Shown: positions 37,415-48,156 of the stretch, in pieces
Layout of the letters: every line of letters begins with the position of its first letter
Numbering within the stretch: position 1 is the stretch's first letter
Translations under genes and position numbers: made by a program
The notes under the pieces: model-generated
The model's input: the letters and a program-made list of their open reading frames with translations, nothing else
What the model was told of the DNA's origin: nothing
Database searches by the model: none
From: Ehretia macrophylla
Lineage: Eukaryota > Streptophyta > Magnoliopsida > Boraginales > Ehretiaceae
NCBI GenBank assembly: GCA_037974665.1
Contig: CM075772.1
Location: 34,697,052 to 34,761,051 of the forward strand
Direction: 5' to 3'
DNA length: 64,000 bases

Positions 37415-40000
37415 TGTGATAACCCGAACCCGGCATACATTTAATGGCATTTAATTGCAATTAATTAAGTGGCATCTTAAATGTTAGCATTGAATTTCGT
37501 GTTTATTTTTAGTTAAACATTCATTTGTAGCTTTATTTTCATATTTCTTTTAGAAGTAATTAAATAATACTTGAGTTAATTATTTTAACGGAATATCAAC
37601 TACTTTTCATATTTATGTTAATCGGTTTTATTTTTCTTGCACCTTAATGCTTGGTTTTCAATTAAATAAAAAGTAGCTCCGAGCCGGAGTAAATTTTGAA
37701 CTATGTTTCTTTTCAAAAATTATATTTTCTTAAATTCTTTGAGGTTTAATTGTTATTCTTTTATTGTCGCAAAGTGCATAGCATATCGAGAGTGATAGTT
37801 AGGAAATGATTTCTAGTCCTCAGTAAATAGTGAAAACTAGTATTTAGTGTTTTAATTTTGGTATTTTAATTGTATTTAACTAGAATTAGATTTATGTTGG
37901 TTGTTTTAGCTTTAAAATGCATAAAACAAGCTTATTGGACCAATTTTTAAGTGGTTTGACCATGGCTTTGACTATTGAGCTTGTCATCCTTTGTAATAGC
38001 ACATAATAGCATAAAATAAAAATAAAAAGAGCTGAAAACAGAATGGAAAGGGCCGAAAATACAAAGAGAGAAAAAAAAGATTTCAATATTCAAATCTTCA
38101 ATTCTTCGCGTGAGCTTGCACGGGGTGGTTTCCGAGGCATCCGGTGTGGTTTTCCTAGCGTCTAGGAGCGTCTTAGGTGAGGGTTTCATGTTTATTTGCG
38201 CATTTGAATGTTTTATGTATTAACTTTAATTTTTGGGTTTTATCCGTAGAATATTATTTTGATCGTTTTAAGGCTTAAAGAATGTTCCCTAGCAATCGTA
38301 GAACATGTATTTATATTTTTTTAGCATTTTCTGCGGTTGAATATCAAAATTGCAATTTAGATTGATAATTGAATAGTAAATTGTGAATAGTAAACCCCTG
38401 TTTCGATGAAGTTGCTGCGTTATGCGTTCTGTTGATTAGGAAGGTGCTAGATATGCTAGAATGCCTAAATGTGTGGTTCAATTGGATTGTGTAATGGAAA
38501 AACGGAGAAAAATGGCTTGGTGAAAGTTGGGGTCGTTTAGGTCGAGTTTGGCATTTTATCGCTTTGCGTGATGGCATTGTCTCAGAAGGCCATGGAAGCA
38601 CTTTTGGTGTGGTTATGGCGTTAGTTGGGTGTTAGGTTAGGGTAGCGGTAGTTCAAACGAGCAAAGGGAGAAATCGGGGCTTTGAGTGAATTCTAGGGTT
38701 AAGTAGGGTTTCGGGGTCTTTAGAGGTGCCTTATAGTGACCTAGGAGGATTGGTGAAGTCAGTTTCCAAAACTCGTGGCTCGTTTGAAAGTAGTAGCGTT
38801 TTGAAAGTTGGGGTCATTTTGTGATTTTGTGTGTTTTCATAGTATAATGCCTATGGAATGCTTAATATTTCTTGTTATGCTTGTTAAAGTTGATTATGAT
38901 TGAATTGGTATGTCAATTGTTGATAATGCTAGTTAGTATTGTTCTTGTTACTTTATTGATTATAATTGCTTATTGTATCACATGTTGTTATTGACTTGCA
39001 TTTCAGTGCCTTGCTCAAATATCGTTATATGTCTCGTATTGCATTGCATTATTGTCAGGCGCATAGGTGATGGGCCCTTCTGGGTAGCATCAGGTTGCCA
39101 GTGTTAGTTGCTCTAGCTCCGTGTCCTATTCCCTTTTCTCGCTTGGGTTGCCGCCCAGGGAGTTTTGGATCGTAGAATTGACAGAGTATGTCCGGAGTAC
39201 TCTAACGGAAGTTATAAGGTGGGTGAGCCGGTGCGTCATCGTTAAAGTCATTGGAGTCATGATCGGTACATTTCTCGCTCGAGTGAACCATAGCCTTCAG
39301 AGTGTGGTATAGCTTTGAAAGGTTGTGTTAATGCTTTTATTAATTGGTTATTGTATTGATTGTTTATATTGAATGCTTGCTTAGCTGTACCTATTTGCAT
39401 TGCACGGACTTCTTTCTCTCTACCTCGATATCTGTCTCGCCCTCACTGAGTATACGTGTTGTGTATACTCACTCCTCACCACCACATTTCAGGAAATGCC
39501 ATGTTAGCTGGAAAGTTCGTGATTACGTGAAAGATCATGCTTGAAGAGTTGTCTTGCGTGCTATGTGGCTTGAGTTGTCAAAGATGCAAAGATGTATGTT
39601 TCATGTGTTGTTTGTATTTAACGTAAAAAAAAAAAGTAATTTAAGTTTTATTAGGTTATTGAAGTGATTTGAAAAGCTAGTCTATGTATTCAATTAGTAT
39701 AGTTTAATTTCATTGCATGTATGTAATTGTCTAAAGGAAAAGAGTTAGAATAGCTTGGATACTTGGGAATATGTATATTGTTGTGTTTAATTGTTGAGAA
39801 CCAAGGCTCGGATGGCCTTGAGGTGTTGTATGGTTGGGACGGTGCTGGTCTACTTATATGTTATTACATGTTTTACATTTTGCCTAGAAACAGGGGAGAC
39901 TCCGTCTGTCTTTCCTTAAAATTTTGCCCGGGTTTGGAATTGGGTTGTGATTAGATTGATTGATAGAACTCCCGGTCTCGAGAGGGATCGGGGTGTTACA
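37415..40000 (+). repeat. LTR3 of array
   Basis: 2586 bp with the same ends. Hairpin at 39447-39471. A short deletion near 39.37-39.39 kb removes part of a sequence present in LTR1 and LTR2. Confidence 0.9.
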
Positions 40001-41685
40001 TGTGGTATCAGAGCTTGTTTAGCTCATATGCCGGGACAGGGTCCTCGGTCAGGTGGGTAGTGATCCTTGAATGTATGCTTGTTAAGTGTGTCTTAAAAGT
40101 GTATGCTTGTATGTGAGATTGTGTGTCTTGACTTGAATGTATGCACCTATGTGATATAATTATGTGTTATGTGTTAAATGTTTCTCAAGTAAAGTGAAGT
40201 GTCTAGTTGTGCATTGAATTGACCTATTGAATTGGCATCGTGAATCAAATCGACCTTGTGAATTGTTATTTGCTTGAAGTATTGCTTGTAATGTATGTAT
40301 TGAAATGTCTTGAATTTGTTATGTCATAATTTGAATTGATTATGTTATGCTTAATTTGATTGTCGTGCTTGAGTGACTTTGTTGAATAATTTATAAACTC
40401 TTTTGTAAACTTGCTTGCATAATAGTTTAAGGCATGTGTATAAATGTGATATCTTGGCATTCATACATGTCATATTGAAATGGTAAGAAAGACATCTTCC
40501 TCCCCTGAAGAATGTGGTTCACAGCTGGCCTTTCAAGGTGTATAGATTGGCAGGAAATGAATGGCATTTAATTAGCCTTTATTTGGGAGTTGGTGTTTGT
40601 CTTTGGAGCTCGGTTATTGGCATACTTCTAAGACTCTTCTTCGTGGTTGGCAATCATAAAAAGACAACTTTCATTGGGGTTTCTATATGACGGCTCTTGG
40701 TAGCATTCTTTTGGAATTCTTATTGGGTTTCCTTATTGGCAAGACTGTACGAAGTACTCACATGGCAAACAGTGCAGGGGCCTCGGCGTTTGGTTTTGTA
40801 TATTGTGCACCAGCTCGGTATTTTTCCTTAGGGTTTTTGTCTAGCTGGGAAACTATATTTGTTATTCAACTTGATTGTCTTATTGGGCAATTCTTGGGAC
40901 TTTCTTACTGGAGCATTGTTCGGTTATTTTCTTTGGCATCCCCAAGTTGGTTTGGTGATTGGAATTCCTATCGGACTTATTGTGTAATATTACTCACGGT
41001 ACTCTTTGGAATTCTTATTGGGCATTCTACTAGTATTTTCCTTATTGGCATTTATTGGAAGATTCTACACTTGGAATTCTGCTTGGACTTGTTATCTTGT
41101 ATTGTTTACGGCTTCTCCTTCGGCCTTTCCACTCAGGGGAAATCTATACTTGCTGGTTACTAAGATGTTGTGGTAGGGACTTAGTGATTGGAGGATTTCA
41201 TTTAGAGATTGGCCTTTGGTATTCTTCTCTATATACTTTTACAGAACTTTCAGCTAGGACTACTTACGGTAATCAGCACTGCATGAGATGCATCTACTCT
41301 GGATATCTTTTAACTTTCTTATTTGGTACTTCATAGACTTCTATTGGAGATTCGTGTGTGGGGTATTCTTCTTGTCGTTATTGTGCGGTATTAATGACAA
41401 CTATAGTATCTTTGCTTTAGTCTTTATTGGTATTATCTCGGGCTCTTGGTTGGAATTTTATTCTTCTTCGATATTCGTGTCAACGGGATTCTTGTGTGGT
41501 ATCTACATTTGAGCCTTTATTCGGCATTACTACTTGGAATTTCTTCTTAAACTTACCTATTGGTTATCTTGATTAATATACTTGCTCAGCAGCTGATGAA
41601 GATTAGTTAGAGTTGGATTTCAGTGGATGCAGATTTCTATTGGAAGAAGAATTATGAGGACGCAATTGTTTTAAAGGGGGAAGGA
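40001..41685 (+). mobile_element. INT3, internal region of non-autonomous element
   Basis: 1685 bp. Exact PBS at 40003-40014; polypurine tract AAAGGGGGAAGGA at 41673-41685. Carries the same 158-codon open frame as INT2 (40687-41163) with a few residue differences. Confidence 0.85.
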
Positions 41686-43128
41686 TGTGATAACCCGAAC
41701 CCGGCATACATTTAATGGCATTTAATTGTAATTAATTAAGTGACATCTTAAATGTTAGAATTGATTCCGTGTTTATTTTTAGTTAAACATTCATTTGTTG
41801 CTTTATTTTCATATATCTTTTAGAAGTAATTAAATAATACTTGAGTTAATTATTTTAACGGAATATCAACTACTTTTCATATTTATGTTAATCGGTTTTA
41901 TTTTTCTTGCACCTTAATGCTTGGTTTTCAATTAAATGAAAAGTAGCTCCGAGCTGGAGTAAATTTTGAACTATGTTGCTTTTCAAAAATTATATTTCTT
42001 AAATTCTTTGAGGTTTAATTGTTATTCTTTTATTGTCGCCAAGTGCATAGCATATCGAGAGTGATAGTTAGGAAATGATTTCTAGTCCTCAGCAAATAGT
42101 GAAAACTAGTATTTAGTGTTTTAATTTTGGTATTTTAATTGTATTTAACTAGAATTAGATTTGTCTTGGTTGTTTTAGCTTTAAAATGCATAAAACAAGC
42201 TTATTTGACCAATTTTTAAGTGGTTTGACCAAGGCTTTGACCATTGAGCTTGTCATCCTTTATAATAGCACATAATAGCATAAAATAAAAATAAAAAAGA
42301 GCTAAAACAGAATGGAAAGGGCCGAAAATACAAAGAGAGAAAAAAAAAGATTTCAACATTCAAATCTTCAATTTTTCGCGTGAGCTTGTACGAAGTGGTT
42401 TCCGAGGCATCCGGCGTGGTTTTCCTAGCGTCTAGGAGCGTCTTAGGTGAGGGTTTCATGTTTATTTGCGCATTTGAATGTTTTATGTATTAACTTTAAT
42501 TTTTGGGTTTTATCCGTAGAATATTATTTTGATCGTTTTAAGGCTTAAAGAATGTTCCCTAGCAATCGTTGAACATGTATTTATAGCTTTTTAGCATTTT
42601 CTGCGGTTGAATATCAAATTTGCAATTTAGATTGATAATTGTATAGTAAATTGTGAAAAGTAAACCCCCGTTTCGATGAAGTTGCTGCGTTATGCATTCT
42701 GTTGATTTAGGAAGGTGCTAGATATGCTAGAATGCCTAAATGTGTGGTCCAATTGGATTGTGTAATGGAAAAATGGAGAAAAATAGCTTAGTGAAAGTTG
42801 GGGTCGTTTAGGTCGAGTTCGGCATTTTATCGTTTTGCGTGATGGCATTGTCTCGGGAGGCCATGGGAGCACTTTTGGTGTGGTTATGGCGTTGGTTGGG
42901 TGTTTGGTTAGGGTAGCTGTAGTTCAAACGAGCAAAGGTGGAAATCGGGGCTTTGTGTGAATTCTAGGGTTAAGTAGGGTTTCGGGGTCTTTAGACATGC
43001 CTTATAATGACCTAGAAATAGGGGAGATTCCGTCCGTCTTTCCCTAAAATTTTGCCCGGGTTTGGAATTTGGTTGTGATTAGATTGATTGATAGAATTCC
43101 CGGTCTCGAGAGGGATCGGGGTGTTACA
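41686..43128 (+). repeat. LTR4 of array, internally deleted
   Basis: 1443 bp. The 5' part aligns to the other LTRs up to about 43012, then jumps to the last about 120 bp. The junction is at CCTAG, present at both ends of the missing segment in LTR1-3. Confidence 0.88.
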
Positions 43129-43850
43129 TACACTACACGAACGGAGCAAAAAGTGGAGTCTTGGTCAAAGCAAACCACCCTATTCTATTACCAGACATAA
43201 TTGGGAGAAGCTTATCCGAAACTTGAGCAAGAAATGCCTTATTTTGTTTCGTTCTCATTCTTAATTTCCTTCTGCTCGAATCCAAAGGGGACTTCTCATA
43301 TTTAGAATCTTTTTGCAGTATGCTCCGTTTACTATTCTTTCTTACTTTATTCTTTTTACCACGCGATAGGTCAACGAAGCGTGAACGGGCGCGGAGAAGG
43401 AAATGCCAAAGACTTCGGCCTAACGGGAATGAGCAAGGACGAAATGACAAGATGAGGTGTCCCGGACAACCCCATTGGGTCGAAGGTTTTGGGCCTGTAG
43501 CTTTCCCCGTCCCCCCTTCGTCGGGCGGTGCTTGTGTGGGGGGTGCGCTACCAGAAATCAGGCTTGAAGTTCTTACCTTACCAACGAGCCGACAGCTGAT
43601 GGCTGTTGGTCCTGACTACTACCAAAAAGCTCCAATGAAGATGAATATTTCATATGGAGGAGTGTGCATCTTTATGTTGGGTGTTCTTCTATCGTGCAAC
43701 CCGGCGGCTTATGTGCGACCTGTGGCCCACGGCTCTTATTTGTTCAGGGCGGGCAGCATGAACTCTGATTCGATCCGAGTATTCAATCCTGCCGCTGAGA
43801 TGCTCAGTTGACTCCTTAACCTTGATAGGAAGATGGCTTATTCAATAATT
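43129..43850 (+). pseudogene. ccmFc: ccmFc exon 1, 3' part, with in-frame TGA
   Basis: Resumes ccmFc about codon 68: GVLVKANHPILLPDIIGRS, then TGA (43224-43226) where the family has Arg (CGA), then ARNALFCFVLILNFLLLESK, GDFSYLESFC, LPRDRSTKRERARR, PVPPSSGGACVGG, DYYQKAPMKMN, VCIFMLGVLLSC, RVFNPAAEMLS. A CGA-to-TGA change fits deamination of a methylated CpG. The conserved open stretch 43320-43811 is real sequence but cannot be translated from the ccmFc start. The exon/intron boundary is not fixed; GTGCATAAG at 43851 is a candidate 5' splice site. Confidence 0.9.
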
Positions 43851-44652
43851 AGTGCATAAGTGTAAGAAACTTTAGATGAACTAATGTGAATGGGTGTAAG
43901 CCTCACTGCTCGAAAACACCCAGTACTGATCACATTGAGAGACACGAAAGCGCAGGTAACGCTAGTTGACGAAGTGGTGTTAAGCATCCCTAGCGATACG
44001 AAAAGAGAGGTCGTGATGATATCATCTACGTCTGTACCGCTCCTTGTGGAGTAAATCCCGCATCCAACCAAGTCTTTGATCAGGGAACGAGGGAATTCCC
44101 ACTACCGCTGGCAAGCCAGCTGGGCCATGAGTGCGGTACGAACGGGCTTCCCAAAAGGCCAGCCCGGGCGGGGGTCAACATAGAATGAAGGGGATGGCCC
44201 TAATGTTGTCTTGTCATAGCACACTTCTTGGGTTGTAGGAGGAGAAAAACAGACGTGAGGACTCGGGTCAGGGTGCAGCGTAACTAAGGGAGCCATCCCA
44301 TTTTGGGCGAGACAAAATGGGCGGGCACGGGTGGTTTGGTGTTCGAGCCAATTGGTCAAACGACGACTACTTCACTTATTAGATTAGTATTTGCCGCCTA
44401 TCCCGGAATGGAATGGGATGGAATAGAAAGAACGCAAAGCGCTAGCGCTACATGGTCGATTTTTTTGGGGAGGATAAGCTTGTGAAGAAGCAAGCTTATC
44501 CACGCCCCGACTGGAAGCTACTAGGTTTCCACATCTCTCCTAAACTTCCCTCAGTCTTCGACCTCAACTGTATATGGTAGAAACTAGTCCCACGTACGGT
44601 TCGGAGGATAAGCCCCACCCCAGCAGTCTGGGTGCGACTTAGGTCAACTAAC
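43851..44652 (+). other. ccmFc group II intron
   Basis: About 0.8 kb between the exons. A domain V-like hairpin at 44566-44602 ends in CCCACGTACGGTTC, typical of plant group II introns, but its 5' arm is mutated (AACTGTATATGG). No maturase. Boundaries are approximate. Confidence 0.65.
44472..44501. repeat. Perfect 11-bp hairpin inside the ccmFc intron
   Basis: GGATAAGCTTG, 8-nt loop TGAAGAAG, CAAGCTTATCC. A perfect inverted repeat about 65 nt before domain V. Confidence 0.8.
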
Positions 44653-45229
44653 ATAAAGAAGATACAATTAACTCAACGATTGCCTTTGGGTTCCGAACTT
44701 CATAAGGGAATGAGCGTTGTTGTTTGTGACGTCTCGATCATTTACATGGACCCACTTCTCATTCCTTTTGTGGGAATTTTATGATTTATAAACCGTCCCT
44801 AACGAACGATTGGTTCATATTTGAGCATGCTGAATCACTTCGCGCTGACCTGTTGCCAATCAACTTTTAAGCCTCATATAAGAATGGAAAACTGGAGCAT
44901 TTTCTGCATCGGTCGATGAAGAATCGCGAACATAATAATTTCTAGTTGATCATGTTCCCAGAAAAAAATATACTTTCGAGAAACTAGGAGAACGACTGAA
45001 GTGGCTATACATACATATCTATTTACGGATCAATATGCTTCGATTAGAACTCGAAGTTCCAGAACAGGCTGCTGGTATACCACCATAATGAAACTGTCAT
45101 TTATTTATTTTATTCGGATCGGATTTATGTTGGCTTCGTTGGGAGGCTCGCGTAGTTTGTTACGTCAGCTCCAAAAGGATACATTGCATTGGATTTGAGA
45201 AAGTTCCGTGGGGTTCATAATTGCATAAA
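44653..45229 (+). pseudogene. ccmFc: ccmFc exon 2, frameshifted with stops
   Basis: Family blocks in shifting frames: TQRLPLGSELH (about 44668-44702), CGNFMIYKPSLTND (about 44770-44812), FEHAESLRADLLPINF then TAA, NGKLEHFLHR, KNREHNNF then TAG where the family has Trp, then after a frameshift in an A run TEVAIHTYLFTD, SSRTGCWYTTIMKL, GFMLASLGGSRSLLRQLQKD to HWI and TGA (45196-45198). At that TGA many plants have CGA that RNA editing turns into a stop, so this last one may be ancestral. Reading on gives ESSVGFIIA and TAA (45229). At least two true nonsense changes and frameshifts: a pseudogene. Confidence 0.9.
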
Positions 45230-45443
45230 AGGAGTCAAAGTAGTGGTTGTGGCGTATTGAGACACTTCTTTGACGGTCCCCATACGCCCGGCCTGCCGGC
45301 CCGCTCTGAAGAATTCATGTGTTGACTTTACGGGCGAGACAGAATGGGCGGGCACTACTAACCAAGACCAGTTCTCGCCGATAGGCGCTGGTAGCTTGCT
45401 TCAAAGCCTTGCCTTATATGATAGTTCTGGCCATGGCCTGAAG

Positions 45444-45510
45444 GAGCCTTAAGTCAAGGCTCTCTCCCACTCGTTGCCCAGAGGTGCTGGTTTGAGTCCA
45501 GCTCGTGACA
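45444..45510 (+). other. Possible tRNA-like (t-element) remnant downstream of ccmFc
   Basis: A 7-bp stem GAGCCTT/AAGGCTC with a 5-nt loop (45444-45462) precedes a tRNA-like T-arm GCTGG-TTTGAGT-CCAGC (45486-45502; perfect 5-bp stem, 7-nt loop). No matching acceptor 5' strand was found, so it is not a full tRNA. Plant mitochondrial mRNAs can end at such t-elements. Confidence 0.3.
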
Positions 45511-45864
45511 ATCCCGTTTATTGTGTCAAAATCGGTGTTCACCGCTCATTTTTTAGGCAATGAAGGGGATACGAGCGTAAAGCGTATAAAAAGAAAGATT
45601 TCTTTCTTATTCTGATTGATAGGGTAGTGGAAAGTATCCCGTTGTTAGGGTAGGGTATCATTTTCTAGTCATAGTAGTAGACATAGACGTTCAAGCAAGC
45701 CGGAGGGGACTCCTACAAAATCGACAGTTAATGCTCAATCAAGTCTGATGGTTCCAAAAGAATAAGGGGTTAGTACGCTATTACTAGGTAGGCTCTATAC
45801 GGCACAATAATGAATGTGAATTCGTAGGTCGCTCCTCACTCCGTACCAACCCGAAGGAGTTTTA

Positions 45865-45914
45865 CACGTGTGACGTTCCCAAAAAGCCAAAGGGGTAAGG
45901 GAACGTCACACGTG
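45865..45914. repeat. Perfect 16-bp inverted repeat hairpin
   Basis: Arms CACGTGTGACGTTCCC (45865-45880) and GGGAACGTCACACGTG (45899-45914) with an 18-nt loop. GC-rich and perfect, in spacer about 640 bp after ccmFc; like stem-loops that stabilise mitochondrial transcript ends. Could also be a small transposon scar. Confidence 0.85.
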
Positions 45915-46920
45915 GGAAGCACTTTGGCTACCTTATCGCAAGGCTTTCGAAGAAAAAAATCATCCCTACTAAATCAAGAGTTTAGTTGCCCGAAGATCCA
46001 AGAAGGTTGAATCAGGAATAAGTGGGTGATTTCTTGAAGAAAGGCCTAATTAGGCCAAGTAAGAGTCCAGAGCTGTAAAATACGTCAATAACATAAATGA
46101 GCAAGAAATGGGAATGCCAAGGTTAGTAATTAACTATAAACCCCTTTCAGAGGCCCTCTAGTGGATTAGCTATCCCGTACCTAATCGACAAACACTTTTT
46201 CGTTCATAAGCACTGAGTGAGCCGCCTATGCTTTGGTGGCTTCCGTGATAAGGGGAACGGGAGTGGTGAGGTGGGCCCCTTCACTTTTTTAGGACAGAGT
46301 GTTCACTTAGCCCAGCAAGAAAACAGATGCACGGGCTAACGCACAACGGCTTTCGCGTTAGTGCCCTTGCTTGTTGGGTCATAAGTCAGGCGTAACCATT
46401 GGCATAGTAGAATCAGACGTGGGTCTATTGAATCGACTGGAAAGGGTTATGGTTTGAAGATGCTCGAACGATAGGTCAAGCGTGTACCTTCCTTTTCTTA
46501 TCAGTCAAGCTGAATTCCATCCAGCCTCTCCCTTTCTTTTTTGTAAAATGTAGGTTTCGCGATGGTGGTGGTGCGCACACAATTCAGCATCTCATCATTG
46601 AATTTTTTTACTTGCGGGATACTCAACTTCATTTGCTAACTCTTACATTTGATTTAATTGATGACCCTGTGGTTGTTTTGTTTCCGCTCCTGTGAGTAAG
46701 GGCCATTGGTTGTTCATTGGTGATGCTCCTTGCTTGTATGCTGCCTATGCTGTGTAAGTTGTGTGGCTGCCGAGGCTGCACATGGAAATTCCAAATGAAA
46801 AATTCCTGCTATCAGATTTAAATAACCTTTTGCCTTTTTCCAAATCTATGAATTGCTTAATCCCAATCAACGAGGAAAATTAATAAAAAGGAATTTTTTT
46901 TTCAAGATTCTCGGAATAGC

Positions 46921-47220
46921 ATGTGTTGGAAAGATGCCATGGCCGAGAAGTTAGATACTATTAAAAAAAACCATACATGGGACCTTATTCTACTACTACT
47001 TGGGAAACAGCTGATTGGCAGCAAGTGGGTATATTGTGTGAAGTTAAAATCTGACGGTAGTTTTGATCGTTACAAAGCACACCTTGTTGCTAAAGGATAC
47101 AACCAATATTGACTATTTGCAGACTTTTGCCCCTTTTGCCAATATGAAGACTGTTAGAACTTTTATTGCGCTTCTATTCGACACTGGAACATCTTAAAAA
47201 TGAGCGTGAATAATGCCTTT
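46921..47220 (+). mobile_element. Ty1/copia reverse transcriptase fragment
   Basis: Reads CWKDAMAEKLDTIKKNHTWD, then LIGSKWVYCVKLKSDGSFDR and YKAHLVAKGYNQ, the N-terminal RT domain of copia Pol. A TGA follows (47110-47112), and shifted frames continue with TFAPFANMKTVRT-like and NAFS residues to about 47220. Decayed and truncated. Confidence 0.85.
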
Positions 47221-47525
47221 TCTCTAGGACAATTGTAAATAGAACATTTATTATTCATAGAAGACGACTTGTAATTAAGTGAGAGAAAGCTCAATCGATG
47301 GATTTACCCTAAAGCCTTCTGGGAAAGGGACCGATTGACTTAGCTGCCCGGCGCTCCTTCTTAAGTCTAGGATACAAAAAGAGCAGATACTAGCTCCATT
47401 CCTCTCCCTATCGGTCGAGCATCTTCAAACCTCTATAGTGTTTTACTCCCAATCAACAATGATTCTTTTTTCTGATCTCTTTCCTCTCTTTACGGTTAAT
47501 CCAATAGTTTAGATATCCCTGCACA
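47221..47525. other. Spacer before LTR B
   Basis: No gene. Contains an inverted copy of the short dispersed repeat at 47415-47431. Confidence 0.5.
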
Positions 47526-48042
47526 TTTGTTGTCACGCCCCGACCCAACCCCCAAGCTAAAGGTTAAGTTCGGACCCGACACACGGACAGAGTCTCCCCT
47601 GTACCGTGGTCATTCTTAGAACCTGTAAACACTCAAACAAAGCCCCAACAATACAATACAAGCTTTTCTTAAACAAACAACAAAGTTCTAAGGCCATCCG
47701 AGCCTTATAGTACACAATAGTTCTAAAGCACACAAGCATGCGAGAACTTATTGTCAACATAGTTTTATAATCATGACATCCTAGGAAATCAATTAAACAT
47801 AATTGAAAGATCAAACATTTCTACTTTAAGTCATTCACTCCCAAGCAAGCAAAGCGAATAAAAGTAGATCATAAGTTATTATAGTTCATAGGCTTTCAGC
47901 TACAACACAACCAACTAGTCTTCAATTTATATAACAAACATATACATAGCCCTTGGGCTACAAAATAGTACATAAAGTAATCAGATGAATCTTCCACATA
48001 GCAGCAAATTCATTAACCACCTCAAGTTATCAGGCACAGCAA

Positions 48043-48114
48043 CTAAGGTAAAGGCTCAATATGAACTTCTTCTTCCTCAACTAACTCAACAAGCTGGGGA
48101 TCACCCTCAGCGTC
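48043..48114 (-). other. Acidic short frame in LTR B, after CAG|GA
   Basis: Sense strand TTTCAG, GA, then DAEGDPQLVELVEEEE, VHIEPLP and stop. Nearly the same peptide as in LTR A, and like the one in the 58-kb LTR. Coding status unproven. Confidence 0.4.
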
Positions 48115-48136
48115 TCCTGAAATAGATATCGAGGTA

Positions 48137-48156
48137 TGAGCAACCACTATTGCCCA
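48137..48156 (-). promoter_or_regulatory. Conserved LTR hairpin (LTR B copy)
   Basis: In LTR sense TGGGCAAT-agtg-GTTGCTCA: eight pairs, two of them G-U wobbles. On the opposite strand these would be A-C mismatches, so pairing holds only in the sense RNA. Confidence 0.55.

Larger units (their letters stand above)
29135..43128 (+). mobile_element. Tandem non-autonomous LTR array inside ccmFc (4 LTRs, 3 internals)
   Basis: Structure is LTR1 (29135-31738), INT1, LTR2 (33117-35723), INT2, LTR3 (37415-40000), INT3, LTR4 (41686-43128, internally deleted). Each full LTR starts TGTGATAACCCGAACCC and ends GGGGTGTTACA, then a tRNA-Met PBS. Each internal ends in a polypurine tract next to the following LTR. 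No gag or pol is present in the 1.4-1.7 kb internals, so the element needed help from another element. Flanks TACGT (29130-29134) and TACAC (43129-43133) look like a diverged target duplication. Repeated LTR-INT units most likely arose by unequal recombination between LTRs. Confidence 0.9.
45230..46920. other. ccmFc 3' flank and spacer
   Basis: No protein gene. Contains a possible tRNA-like element (45444-45510) and a perfect 16-bp hairpin (45865-45914). Also a short block at 45.33 kb (GGGCGAGACAGAATGGGCGG) that repeats one in the ccmFc intron at about 44.31 kb with one difference. Confidence 0.5.

Noticed and set aside
29135-43128. CRISPR-like or satellite repeat reading of the array
   Set aside because: Repeat units are kilobase LTRs with PBS and polypurine tracts, i.e. 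retrotransposon structure.
1204-45229. Stops repaired by reverse (U-to-C) RNA editing, as in ferns or hornworts
   Set aside because: U-to-C editing would turn UAG into CAG (Gln), not Trp in mttB; frameshifts in ccmFc are also not repairable.
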